Positions 1 through 7,333 of a DNA stretch of 15,598 nucleotides are shown in pieces. Made by a program: the position numbers and the translations under genes. The DNA comes from Pseudomonadota bacterium (GTDB lineage Bacteria > Pseudomonadota > Gammaproteobacteria > Burkholderiales > Burkholderiaceae_E): positions 1-15,598 of the forward strand of contig JAEWGX010000078.1 of the NCBI GenBank assembly GCA_023388075.1, written 5' to 3'. Numbering within the stretch: the stretch's first letter is position 1; every line of letters begins with the position of its first letter. A model generated the notes under the pieces. It worked only from the letters and a program-made list of their open reading frames with translations. It made no database searches and was not told the DNA's origin.

Positions 1-571
1 TCGCGCCCGCGCGCAGTTGCGGCCACGCCGCCTTCAGGTAGTAGCCCATCGACCAGAGCGTGAGGATGGCCGCGAGGTAGATCAGCCAGGTCCCTATGAG
101 CTGCATGTCCAGCAGGCCCCAGAGCCGCTCGTGGAACAGCAGCATCGGTATCGCGACGAGCTGCACGACGGTCTTGATCTTTCCGATCGAGCTCACCGCA
201 ACGCTCTTGCGCGCGCCGATGGTCGCCATCCACTCGCGCAGCGCGGAGATCGTGATCTCGCGACCGATGATGATGGCCGCCACCACCGCGTCGACCCGAC
301 CGAGTTGCAGGAGCATCACCAGCGCGACGCAGACGAGCAGCTTGTCGGCCACCGGATCCAGGAATGCGCCAAAGGCGGTCTGCTGCCCCAGGCGCCTCGC
401 GAGGTAGCCGTCGAACCAATCCGTCACCGCGGCCAGCACGAAGATCACGGTGGCGGTCACGTTGCGGGAGTACATGCTCCAGCCTTCCCACGGCACCACG
501 AAGACCGCCACGAGCAATGGAATCGCGAGGATTCGCTGCCAGGTGAGCAGCGTAGGCAGGTTCAACGGCAT
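1..571 (-). CDS. pgsA: CDP-diacylglycerol--glycerol-3-phosphate 3-phosphatidyltransferase (phosphatidylglycerophosphate synthase), 3' end cut by window edge
   Basis: This inner-membrane enzyme transfers a phosphatidyl group from CDP-diacylglycerol to glycerol-3-phosphate, the committed step to phosphatidylglycerol and cardiolipin. The reading frame begins with ATG at 571 (MPLNLPTLLTWQRI) and stays open to the left edge, giving 190 codons. The complete CDP-alcohol phosphatidyltransferase signature is visible: D51-x2-D54-G55-x2-A58-R59-x8-G68-x3-D72-x3-D76, with K77 after it. Hydrophobic stretches at about residues 14-27, 38-50 and 82-95 and near the end fit a multi-pass membrane protein. The N-terminus matches the family's usual start, and no strong Shine-Dalgarno sequence precedes it. 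Only the last few residues should be missing. In many proteobacteria uvrC lies directly upstream; here it is 9 kb away, with two unrelated modules between. Identification is near certain. Confidence 0.95.
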   Translation of the reverse strand, partial: MPLNLPTLLTWQRILAIPLLVAVFVVPWEGWSMYSRNVTATVIFVLAAVTDWFDGYLARRLGQQTAFGAFLDPVADKLLVCVALVMLLQLGRVDAVVAAIIIGREITISALREWMATIGARKSVAVSSIGKIKTVVQLVAIPMLLFHERLWGLLDMQLIGTWLIYLAAILTLWSMGYYLKAAWPQLRAGA

Positions 572-826
572 CGTCGGAGCAGCGGCTCTGCGGGCAGGGG
601 CGGACTCTGCGGAGAGGAACGGACTGCCGATGCTAACAGGCAGGTCGCCGGTTCCCGCCAGGGGTGACTCCCATGGCCGCGCCACCCCGGCCGGATGCCC
701 GGGCGAGCGGCGCCTGCCCGTGGCCGGCCTCCGGTCCGCCTTCCCGCTCCGCCGGTCGGCGCCGCCGCGGGCGCCGGGCCGGCAGCCGCTTACCCTGGAT
801 CCCGCGAATCCACGGCCGCCGACCTC
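572..826. other. divergent intergenic region between pgsA and the DUF1800 gene
   Basis: These 255 bases separate two genes that read outwards, so they should hold promoters for both. Apart from the candidate extended -10 for pgsA I see no clear sigma70-type promoter towards the DUF1800 gene and no recognisable RNA gene or repeat. The right half (about 661-800) is very rich in G and C and can be translated as a Pro/Arg/Ala-rich N-terminal extension of the DUF1800 frame, but that stretch has no family resemblance. Confidence 0.6.
630..638 (-). promoter_or_regulatory. candidate extended -10 promoter for pgsA
   Basis: On the minus strand this reads TGTTAGCAT, a TGn extension followed by TAGCAT (4 of 6 matches to TATAAT), about 59 bases before the pgsA start codon. 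There is no good -35 element at the usual distance, which an extended -10 can tolerate. It lies in the divergent gap between pgsA and the DUF1800 gene, where a promoter for separately transcribed pgsA is expected. This is motif-based only. Confidence 0.3.
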
Positions 827-2566
827 ATGAACCTGCGCCTTGCACGATCGCTCTACCGCATCTGCTTCGCCCTCGTGGTGCTGGCGGCTGCCGCCGCGCT
901 GGCTGGGTGCGGCGACGGCGGCCCGAGCGCCATCGAGTACGCCTCCGGGGGCGGCACCACCATGCCACCCAAGGAAGTCCCGGACAACGCGTACGAATCG
1001 TCACGCTTTCTCGCGCAGGCCACCTACGGCGGTACCGAGGACGAGATCGCGCGCATGCAACGCACCCGCTACGTCGACTGGGTGGTGGACCAGTTCAAGA
1101 AGTCGCCCAGGGCGCTGGAGCCGGTGCTGCGAGCCCGGATGCAGGCGAACCCGGAGCTGGAGGTGTCCACTCGCGAGATCAACGACGCCTACTGGAAGCT
1201 CGCGGTCACGGCGGACGACCAGCTCCGCCAGCGGGTCACCTTCGCGCTGTCCCAGATCTTCGTCGTGTCGCTCAACGACAGCGCGGTGAGCGGCTATCCG
1301 CTCGGGCTCGCGAACTACCACGACACCGTGGCGAAGCACGCGTTCCTCAACTTCCGGGACCTGCTGGAGGCCGTGACGCTGCATCCGATGATGGGCCTCT
1401 ATCTCTCGCACCTGCGCAACCGCAAGGAGGATCCGAAGCAGGGCCGCGTGCCCGACGAGAATTTCGCCCGCGAGGTGATGCAGCTCTTCACCATCGGCGT
1501 GCACGAGCTGGAGCAGGACGGCACCGTGCGGCTGGACGAGCGGCACGAGCCGATCGAGACCTACACCAACGAGGACGTGACCGGACTCGCGAAGGTCTTC
1601 ACCGGGTGGAGCTGGGGCGGACCCGACACGACGGACCAGCGCTTTCACGGCTCGCTCAAGGATCCGCGGCGCGAGGTGCTGCCGATGCAGCCCTACCCGC
1701 AGTTTCACTCGACCTCGGAAAAGCGCTTTCTCGGCGTCGTCGTGCCGGAGCAGTCCTCGGCGGATCCGCGCGCCAGCCTCGCCGCCGCGCTGGACCGATT
1801 GGCCGGACATCCGAACGTCGGTCCCTTCATCGGCCGGCAGCTCATCCAGCGCCTGGTCACGAGCAACCCCAGTCCTGAGTACGTGGCTCGCGTGGCCGCG
1901 CAGTTCGCAGACAACGGCGAGGGCACTCGCGGCGACATGCGCGCGGTGATCCGGGCAGTGCTCCTCGACCAGGAAGCGCGCGATCCGGTTGCCGCGGCCA
2001 ATCCCGTCTTCGGCCGCCTGCGCGAGCCGGTGCTGCGGCTCGCCCACTGGCTGCGCGCCTTCGGAGCGCGTTCGGTGACCAACGAGTACCTGATCGGGCC
2101 CACCGACAACCCGGCGACCAGCCTTGGGCAGAGCGCGTTTCGCGCGCCGTCGGTCTTCAATTTCTACCGGCCCGGATACGTGCCGCCCAACACTCCGGTC
2201 GCCGACGCCGGCATGGTGTCGCCGGAGATGCAGATCACCCACGAGACGTCGGTGGCGGGCTATCTCAACCTGATGCGCGGGATCATCGAGCGCGGCGCCG
2301 GCAGCGGCAACCCGCGCGACGTGCGGACCTCATACGGGGCCGAGATCGGCATCGCGGACAACCCTGCCCTGCTCGCGGAACGGATGAACCTGCTGCTGCT
2401 CGCCGGCGGCATGTCGCCCGGGTTGCGCTCGCAACTGGAACAGGCGATCGGCTCGATCAACCTGCCGACCGGCGATGCCGAACGAATCGAGCGGGCGCGC
2501 CGCAACCGCGTGTACCTGGCCATCTACCTCGCGATGGCCTCCCCGGAATACCTGGTGCTGAGATGA
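827..2566 (+). CDS. DUF1800 family secreted lipoprotein
   Basis: A 579-residue member of the DUF1800 family, whose biochemical function is not established. The ATG at 827 was chosen because it begins a textbook lipoprotein signal: basic residues (R4, R7, R11), a hydrophobic run at 13-25 and the lipobox L25-A-G-C28, so the mature protein would be anchored by Cys28. The frame is open further upstream to an ATG at 695, but that extension is Pro/Arg/Ala-rich and would bury the signal. Family hallmarks are PDENFAREVMQLFTIG at 209-224, FIGRQLIQRLV at 334-344 and APSVFNFYRPGY at 440-451. No good ribosome-binding site is seen. It overlaps the DUF1501 gene downstream by four bases (ATGA), the usual partner arrangement, so the two products probably act together. 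Family assignment is firm; the role is unknown. Confidence 0.9.
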   Translation: MNLRLARSLYRICFALVVLAAAAALAGCGDGGPSAIEYASGGGTTMPPKEVPDNAYESSRFLAQATYGGTEDEIARMQRTRYVDWVVDQFKKSPRALEPVLRARMQANPELEVSTREINDAYWKLAVTADDQLRQRVTFALSQIFVVSLNDSAVSGYPLGLANYHDTVAKHAFLNFRDLLEAVTLHPMMGLYLSHLRNRKEDPKQGRVPDENFAREVMQLFTIGVHELEQDGTVRLDERHEPIETYTNEDVTGLAKVFTGWSWGGPDTTDQRFHGSLKDPRREVLPMQPYPQFHSTSEKRFLGVVVPEQSSADPRASLAAALDRLAGHPNVGPFIGRQLIQRLVTSNPSPEYVARVAAQFADNGEGTRGDMRAVIRAVLLDQEARDPVAAANPVFGRLREPVLRLAHWLRAFGARSVTNEYLIGPTDNPATSLGQSAFRAPSVFNFYRPGYVPPNTPVADAGMVSPEMQITHETSVAGYLNLMRGIIERGAGSGNPRDVRTSYGAEIGIADNPALLAERMNLLLLAGGMSPGLRSQLEQAIGSINLPTGDAERIERARRNRVYLAIYLAMASPEYLVLR

Positions 2567-3987
2567 AGCCCACGAGCCGACTGCCGCTGTCACGCCGCCA
2601 ATTCCTGCGCACTGCCGCCCGCCTCTCGTTCCTGGGGCCGGCTGCCACGCCGTTCGCGCTCAACCTCGCCGGCATCGGCGCCGCCGCCGCGCAGTCCGCC
2701 GGCGGCTACCGCGCGCTTGTCTGCGTCTTCCTGTTCGGCGGCAACGACCAGGGCAACACCGTGCTGGCCACCGATCCGGATTCCTGGGCGGAGTACCGGC
2801 GGTTGCGGGGAACCGGCTCCAGCATCGCCCTGCCCGCCCCCGGCGAGGCGAACGGCGTGCTCCCGATCGCACCGGCAACCGCGCAGCCGGGTCGCGCCTT
2901 CGCGCTCCATCCCAACATGGCGCCGCTCAAGGGCCTGTTCGACGGGGGCCGCGCCGCCGTGGTGGCCAACGTCGGTCCGCTGATCGTGCCGCTCACCAAG
3001 GCGGCCTACGAATCCGGATCGAGCCCACGGCCGCGCAATCTCTTCTCCCACAGCGACCAGCAGTCGACCTGGCAGGCACATGCGCCCGAAGGCGCGAGCG
3101 TGGGCTGGGGTGGTCGCCTCGGCGACATCCTCGGTTCGACCAACGCCTCCCGGGCGTTCACCGCGATCTCGGTGTCCGGCAGCGCCGTCTGGCTCTCCGG
3201 TCGCGACACGATGCAGTACCAGGTCGGCGCGAACGGCGCCAACGGCATCGCCGGCATCGAAGGGTCGCTCTTCGGATCGACCGCGGCGGCGGGCGCGCTG
3301 CGCGCGATCGTGACCGCCGACAGCACCAACCTGATCGCGAGGACTCATGCAGGGGTGGCGCGGCGCGCCATCGACGCGCAGGCGAGCCTCGCGGCGGGCA
3401 TGCTGCCGGACGCATCGCTGGAGGCACTGCCGCGCGTTCCGGGATCGGGCGCGGAGAATCCGCTCGCCGCGCAGCTCCGGGTGGTGGCCCGCATGATCGG
3501 CGGCAGGGCCTCTCTTGGCGTGCAGCGACAGGTCTTCTTCGTGTCGCTCGGCGGCTTCGACACCCATGATGGCCAGGTCGGAAACCAGGGGCGCCTGCTC
3601 GCCACGCTCGCGCAGGGCATCGAGTACTTCGACCGGCTGATGGCGAGCCCGGCAGTGAACGCCGCCAACGAAGTGACCCTCTTTACCGCGTCGGACTTCG
3701 GCCGCACCGGCACCAGCAACGGCGACGGCACCGACCACGGCTGGGGGAGCCACCACTTCGTGGTCGGCGGGGCGGTCAAGGGCGGAGACGTCTATGGGCG
3801 CTTCCCGACGATCGGCAGTGGCACCGGCGACGACGTGGGCAACGGACGGCTGCTGCCGTCGATCTCGGTGGACCAGTATGCCGGCACGCTCGGCCGCTGG
3901 TTCGGCGTGAGCGACGTCGAGCTCGACGACGTGCTGCCCAACCTGCGCAACTTCACGTCGCGCGACATCGGCTTCCTGAAGGCCTAG
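2563..3987 (+). CDS. DUF1501 family exported protein with twin-arginine-like signal
   Basis: A 474-residue DUF1501 protein. The N-terminus carries a Tat-like motif S10-R-R-Q-F-L-R16, a hydrophobic stretch to about residue 42 and an AAAQ-S cleavage-like site near 44-45, implying export of a folded, possibly metal-bound protein. Typical family segments are FLFGGNDQGN (56-65), FSHSDQQSTWQ (161-171), FFVSLGGFDTHDGQ (325-338), SDFGRT (377-382) and TDHGWGSHHFVVGG (390-403). DUF1501 is considered related to the alkaline phosphatase/sulfatase superfamily; Asp and His residues in the last three segments (D334, H335, D378, D391, H392, H397, H398) are plausible metal ligands, which is inference. Its start codon overlaps the stop of the DUF1800 gene, so translation is probably coupled. 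No substrate can be assigned. The gene ends 36 bases from the convergent yaeQ-like gene. Confidence 0.9.
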   Translation: MKPTSRLPLSRRQFLRTAARLSFLGPAATPFALNLAGIGAAAAQSAGGYRALVCVFLFGGNDQGNTVLATDPDSWAEYRRLRGTGSSIALPAPGEANGVLPIAPATAQPGRAFALHPNMAPLKGLFDGGRAAVVANVGPLIVPLTKAAYESGSSPRPRNLFSHSDQQSTWQAHAPEGASVGWGGRLGDILGSTNASRAFTAISVSGSAVWLSGRDTMQYQVGANGANGIAGIEGSLFGSTAAAGALRAIVTADSTNLIARTHAGVARRAIDAQASLAAGMLPDASLEALPRVPGSGAENPLAAQLRVVARMIGGRASLGVQRQVFFVSLGGFDTHDGQVGNQGRLLATLAQGIEYFDRLMASPAVNAANEVTLFTASDFGRTGTSNGDGTDHGWGSHHFVVGGAVKGGDVYGRFPTIGSGTGDDVGNGRLLPSISVDQYAGTLGRWFGVSDVELDDVLPNLRNFTSRDIGFLKA

Positions 3988-3992
3988 GCCAT

Positions 3993-4011
3993 CGCGCGGC
4001 GCTGTCGCGCG
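3993..4011. terminator. weak hairpin between convergent genes
   Basis: In the 36-base gap between the stops of the DUF1501 and YaeQ genes, CGCGCG at 3993-3998 can pair with CGCGCG at 4006-4011 around a 7-base loop. It is also part of a 10-base direct repeat, TCGCGCGGCG, at 3992-4001 and 4005-4014. Neither side has a T-run, so it is not a canonical intrinsic terminator; its position is the only reason to suggest a transcription-end role. Confidence 0.25.
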
Positions 4012-4023
4012 GCGGACAGTCTC

Positions 4024-4560
4024 CTACCGCAGCCGCTGCATCGGGACCTCCGCCGACGCAGCCCCCCCGCCGACCCAGGCGTGCCCTTCCTGGATGTTGA
4101 CCGCAAGGCGCATCGACCGCCCCGCCATCGCCTCGAGCGCGTCGCAGGCCTCGGGCGGCAGATGGAACACCGCCAGCCGCTCGAGGCGCGAGAGCGCCGC
4201 CGCATTGCGCTTCCACCACGCGTCGACGCGGCTGCCGCCGTAGGCGACCACCACCACCTCCGCGGCGCGGCCGCAGGCCTTGCGCAGCCGCCGTTCTTCC
4301 GGCAGACCCACGTCGATCCAGCGCAGCACCTGCCCGGCATCGTCCCGCTGCCACAGATCGGGCTCGTCCTCGGTGGACAGGCCGCGCCCGAACTGCAGCG
4401 CCGGGTCTGCGTTGAAGGCGAACGCCAGCAGCCGCACCATCATGCGCTCGACCGTCTCGGAGGGATGCCGCGCGATCGTGAGCGCGTGGTCGGCGTAGTA
4501 GCCGCGGTCCATGTCCGCGATCGCGAGCTCCACGCGATGGATGGTGGCGCCGGTGGCCAT
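4024..4560 (-). CDS. yaeQ: YaeQ family protein
   Basis: A 178-residue YaeQ-family protein, the usual family length. Most of the chain looks canonical: IADMDRGYYADHALTIARHP (14-33), SETVERMMVRLLAFAF (34-49), a Gly-Leu-Ser-x-Glu-Asp-Glu-Pro-Asp-Leu-Trp segment (60-70), WIDVGLPEERRLRKACGRA (81-99) and VVVYGG-like VVVAYGG (103-109). YaeQ adopts a PD-(D/E)XK nuclease-like fold; the E65-D66-E67-P68-D69 run and the later Glu/Lys residues fit that core, but no enzymatic activity is firmly known. E. coli YaeQ was once reported to compensate for loss of the elongation protein RfaH. The ATG at 4560 gives the standard N-terminus and follows a G-rich stretch 19 bases after the GDYXXLXY gene stop, so it is probably the last gene of that operon. 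Any functional link to the membrane proteins upstream is unknown. Confidence 0.92.
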   Translation of the reverse strand: MATGATIHRVELAIADMDRGYYADHALTIARHPSETVERMMVRLLAFAFNADPALQFGRGLSTEDEPDLWQRDDAGQVLRWIDVGLPEERRLRKACGRAAEVVVVAYGGSRVDAWWKRNAAALSRLERLAVFHLPPEACDALEAMAGRSMRLAVNIQEGHAWVGGGAASAEVPMQRLR

Positions 4561-4579
4561 CGCCCGTCCCGCTGCCCGC

Positions 4580-5191
4580 TCAGCGCCCGGCCGCCAACGG
4601 CGCGGGCCCGAGCGGCTGCAGCGATTCGTCCAGCATCCGCACCAGCAGCACCTCCCCGTCGTCGCCCACGCGAAACTCCCCGAAGCGCGCATTCTCGTAG
4701 AGATTCGCTTGGCCTTCCTGGAAATACCATGCGTCGGTACCGATGCGCACCCGCCCGCCACGCGCGCGGGCCCGCAGCGCGAGCTCGCCGGCCTCGCGCG
4801 GCTCGGGCGCCGGCTGCGCACGCACCAGGCGGCCGACGCCCTTGTCGTCGCGCACGACGATTGCATAGCCGTCCCGACCCTGGAGCTGGCGTGCCAGCGG
4901 CGCGGCCACCGCGTAGTCCAGCGCCATGTAGTCGCCCGTCATCAGGGCCCGAGGATCCACGGGTGCGAGCGCGAGGCGCAGCACCGCGCCGTCGCGCAAC
5001 AGGGCCTCCTTGCGCCACACGGCATGGTTGAAGCTGCCGAAGACGAGCAATGCGCCCGCGAGCAGCAGCAGCCATTGCAGCCGCGTCCCGGGCAGTCCCG
5101 GCGGCCCATCGGGTTCCGGCCGCGACGGTGCCGTCCGCGCGGCCTCCGCCGGGCCCGACCGGCCCGCGACGGCGGCCGTGTCCTCAGGCAT
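4580..5191 (-). CDS. GDYXXLXY domain membrane-anchored protein
   Basis: A 203-residue protein of the GDYXXLXY family, named for the motif seen here as G86-D-Y-M-A-L-D-Y93. After a Pro/Ala-rich N-terminus of about 37 residues, a single transmembrane segment (about 39-53) precedes a soluble domain that should be periplasmic. The later conserved part is YFQEGQANLYENARFGEFRV (156-175). Family members are typically encoded next to DUF2157 and DUF4401 proteins, as here; no biochemical role is known. The ATG at 5191 was chosen because a GGTGA ribosome-binding site sits five bases before it. It overlaps the end of the DUF4401 gene by eight bases, so translation is probably coupled. Confidence 0.88.
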   Translation of the reverse strand: MPEDTAAVAGRSGPAEAARTAPSRPEPDGPPGLPGTRLQWLLLLAGALLVFGSFNHAVWRKEALLRDGAVLRLALAPVDPRALMTGDYMALDYAVAAPLARQLQGRDGYAIVVRDDKGVGRLVRAQPAPEPREAGELALRARARGGRVRIGTDAWYFQEGQANLYENARFGEFRVGDDGEVLLVRMLDESLQPLGPAPLAAGR

Positions 5192-6275
5192 GGATGTCAC
5201 CAGCCGTGGCCGCCAGCCCGGGGGGCCGTGACAGCCGGCGCAGGCCGAACTGCAGGCCGACGAGCACCGCGCCGGTCGCCATGAGGGCGAGGCCCTTTCC
5301 GAGCAGGCTGGTTTCAAGCCCGTAGTAGAGGCGCACCAGGTACCACCCCAGCGCGACCAGCGCCAGGCCGGCGAGCGCCCCGCGCCCCGCGGCCATGGCG
5401 AGCAGCCAGGCCAGCAGGCAGGCAAGCACGCCGGGGGCCGAGTAGGTGGCAGCGGTGACGGCTGCCGTGGCCGCCAGTGCCGTCCACGGCAGCCACGCCG
5501 GCGTGCCGGCACCGCTCGCGCCCGCACGCAGATCGCGGGCGACGATCAGCACGGCCGCGACGAGCAGCACCCCGAGGCCGGCTGGCATCAGCCACGACGG
5601 CCACGCGACACGCTCGGCACCGAGCCGCACCAGCGGGTCCGTGGCGAGAGCCGGAACCAGCACGACGCCCGCGGTGACGGCCGTCGCGAGGGGCACGACG
5701 ATCGGCGCGCGTGCGGCCGCCGCCCAGCGGGCCTGCGTCGTCCACAGGAGCAGGGCCGCCGCGGCGAGCAGCAGCCCGAGCGGCTCGAGCCCACCGAGGT
5801 CGGTCGCCGCCACGGCAAGCGCGGCCACCAGGGTGAGCGCCATCGCCTGGCGATGGATCGGCTCTGGATTCGCCGGCAGCAGGATCGCGGCCAGCAACGC
5901 CGCCAGCAGGGATACCTTCATGAGGCCAGCCCACTCCGACGCGCCGGCCAGGACCAGCAGGAATCCCGCCAGGCTCGTCGCCAGCAGCAACTGGGACAGG
6001 AATACGCCGGCCGGCTCGGGGCGCAGGCGCGTGGCGAGCGCGCAGCCGGCACAGGCCACGAGGCCAACGATCAAACGCGCGGGGGCCGAGCCAAGCAGCG
6101 GCCAGGCCACTGCCGCGATCGCGCCATAGAGGAAGAGTGCCGCCAGCCAGGCCCCGGCGCCGGCGAGCAGCCTGACGAACCAGGGGCTGGAATCACCTTC
6201 GTCGAGGAGCGGCAGTGCCGAATCCGCGACCAGGCCTTCGCGCACCAGCAGGCGCCTGAAGTCTTCCGGCGTCAC
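5184..6275 (-). CDS. DUF4401 domain polytopic membrane protein
   Basis: A 363-residue membrane protein of the DUF4401 family. The GTG at 6275 is preferred over upstream ATGs because GGAGGT lies five bases before it and it overlaps the DUF2157 stop in a GTGA arrangement; starting further upstream would read through the DUF2157 gene in another frame. The N-terminal cytosolic stretch (about 1-28) is followed by the family-like segment SSPWFVRLLAGAGAWLAALF (29-48). About ten hydrophobic segments cover the rest. The C-terminus (LYYGLETSLLGKGLALMATG, then a basic tail RRLSRPP) is also family-like. DUF4401, DUF2157 and GDYXXLXY proteins occur together in many proteobacteria, suggesting one membrane complex, but no function is established. 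Confidence 0.87.
   Translation of the reverse strand: MTPEDFRRLLVREGLVADSALPLLDEGDSSPWFVRLLAGAGAWLAALFLYGAIAAVAWPLLGSAPARLIVGLVACAGCALATRLRPEPAGVFLSQLLLATSLAGFLLVLAGASEWAGLMKVSLLAALLAAILLPANPEPIHRQAMALTLVAALAVAATDLGGLEPLGLLLAAAALLLWTTQARWAAAARAPIVVPLATAVTAGVVLVPALATDPLVRLGAERVAWPSWLMPAGLGVLLVAAVLIVARDLRAGASGAGTPAWLPWTALAATAAVTAATYSAPGVLACLLAWLLAMAAGRGALAGLALVALGWYLVRLYYGLETSLLGKGLALMATGAVLVGLQFGLRRLSRPPGLAATAGDIHA
5197..5201 (-). promoter_or_regulatory. ribosome-binding site deciding the GDYXXLXY gene start
   Basis: The minus strand reads GGTGA followed by five bases and ATG at 5191. GGTGA matches the 3' part of the anti-Shine-Dalgarno complement. The site lies inside the end of the DUF4401 coding sequence, consistent with coupled translation. 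Confidence 0.55.
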
Positions 6276-7333
6276 CGGCGACCTCCAGCCGGGCCCTTGG
6301 CGGGCGAGGCGCGACCGGACGCAACCCGCTCGAGCCACTGGCGGCCCAGGACGGACGACGCCACCAGCATGCCGGCGGCCACCAGCATCGCGGGCGCGGT
6401 GTCCAGCCGGTCCGCGAACCGCAGCAGCACCGCGAACAGCACCACGGTCACGGAGATCCATCCCAGCGCCAGCATGACCAGGTCCACCCGCGTGACCCGG
6501 TAGGCGCGGTAGCCCGCCGCCAGGACCAGGAACCAGGCGATCGGGGCGGCCGTGGCGCCGGGCGGCCCCTCGCCGACGACGCGCGCGCAGACGATGCCGG
6601 TGAGCAGTCCGAGCAGCGCCATCGCGATCAGCCAGGGGCCGCTGCGGCCGAACACCGCCGGCAGGTCGTCGCCGCGCATCCAGGCGAACTGCCTGGCGGC
6701 CGCTTCCCAGGCAACCAGAGCGGCGGCATTCAGCGCGCCGGCGAGCAGCCAGGTCGGTGCGAAGCCGAACCAGATCCGCCACCACAGATCGAACGCCTCG
6801 ACATGCAGCGCAAGCCAGCCTTCGGCGATCACCAGCCAGACCAGCCAGGCTGGCGCGAAGCAGCTCGCGAAGACCCACGGCAGCGTGAGGAAGGCCCAGC
6901 TTCTAAACAGCGTGGAAAGGTCGGCCCCCGTCTGGTAGGTCTGACCGAAGAGCGCGAGGAGCGGTCCCACCAGCACGATCCCGGCGGTGAGCATCAGCCT
7001 GCCGTAGCGCGAGCCTGGCCCGAGGAAGGCGGCCAGCGCGACCACCGCGAGAAGCACCAGCTGGGCGAGACCGAAACGGCCCCAGCGACCAAGGCCCGAC
7101 CAGTTGTACGCGACGATGCAGATGACCCCTGCCAGCAGGAGCGTCGCGCCGACGCCCAGGAACAGCCGGTCGAGCGCCCGTATCCAACCCGCCGCGGTCG
7201 GCGCGCGACCGGATAGCCGCAGCGCATGGCCGAGCGCCTCCGGCGCGATCACGCCGGCTTCGGCCAGCCGCAGCACGTCGGCGGTGCGCACCGGCCGCGT
7301 CGCCGGCCTCGAGTCAGGGACGGTGTCCTTCAA
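6272..7333 (-). CDS. DUF2157 domain polytopic membrane protein
   Basis: A 353-residue membrane protein of the DUF2157 family, with a cytosolic N-terminal region of about 50 residues (containing an amphipathic LRLAEAGVIAPEALGHALRL stretch at 21-40) and about ten hydrophobic segments. The family-typical GQTYQTGAD motif is at 130-138, and AYNWSGLGRWGRFGLAQLVL at 75-94 is also characteristic. The start is TTG at 7333, overlapping the VWA gene stop as TTGA. No Shine-Dalgarno sequence precedes it, so translation may depend on ribosomes finishing the VWA gene. A GTG at codon 15 (7291) is an alternative start that would leave the domain intact. The stop overlaps the DUF4401 start by GTGA. Function is unknown; a scaffold or sensor role in a membrane complex is conjecture. 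Confidence 0.86.
   Translation of the reverse strand: MKDTVPDSRPATRPVRTADVLRLAEAGVIAPEALGHALRLSGRAPTAAGWIRALDRLFLGVGATLLLAGVICIVAYNWSGLGRWGRFGLAQLVLLAVVALAAFLGPGSRYGRLMLTAGIVLVGPLLALFGQTYQTGADLSTLFRSWAFLTLPWVFASCFAPAWLVWLVIAEGWLALHVEAFDLWWRIWFGFAPTWLLAGALNAAALVAWEAAARQFAWMRGDDLPAVFGRSGPWLIAMALLGLLTGIVCARVVGEGPPGATAAPIAWFLVLAAGYRAYRVTRVDLVMLALGWISVTVVLFAVLLRFADRLDTAPAMLVAAGMLVASSVLGRQWLERVASGRASPAKGPAGGRR
6281..6286 (-). promoter_or_regulatory. strong ribosome-binding site fixing the GTG start of the DUF4401 gene
   Basis: The minus strand reads GGAGGT, five bases, then GTG at 6275. It is the best Shine-Dalgarno match in this operon and lies within the last codons of the DUF2157 gene. It is the main reason for preferring GTG over the longer open frame that continues upstream. 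Confidence 0.7.

Noticed and set aside
695..826. N-terminal extension of the DUF1800 protein from ATG at 695
   Set aside because: It would put 44 Pro/Arg/Ala-rich residues before a clear lipoprotein signal sequence and has no family similarity.
1001..2242. A 413-codon minus-strand open frame opposite the DUF1800 gene
   Set aside because: The plus strand holds the DUF1800 hallmarks and a lipoprotein signal; the minus translation is His/Arg/Val-rich without motifs.
3992..4014. Ten-base direct repeat TCGCGCGGCG as an attachment site or target-site duplication
   Set aside because: The copies are only 13 bases apart in a GC-rich gap with no recombinase nearby; simple-sequence chance is the better explanation.
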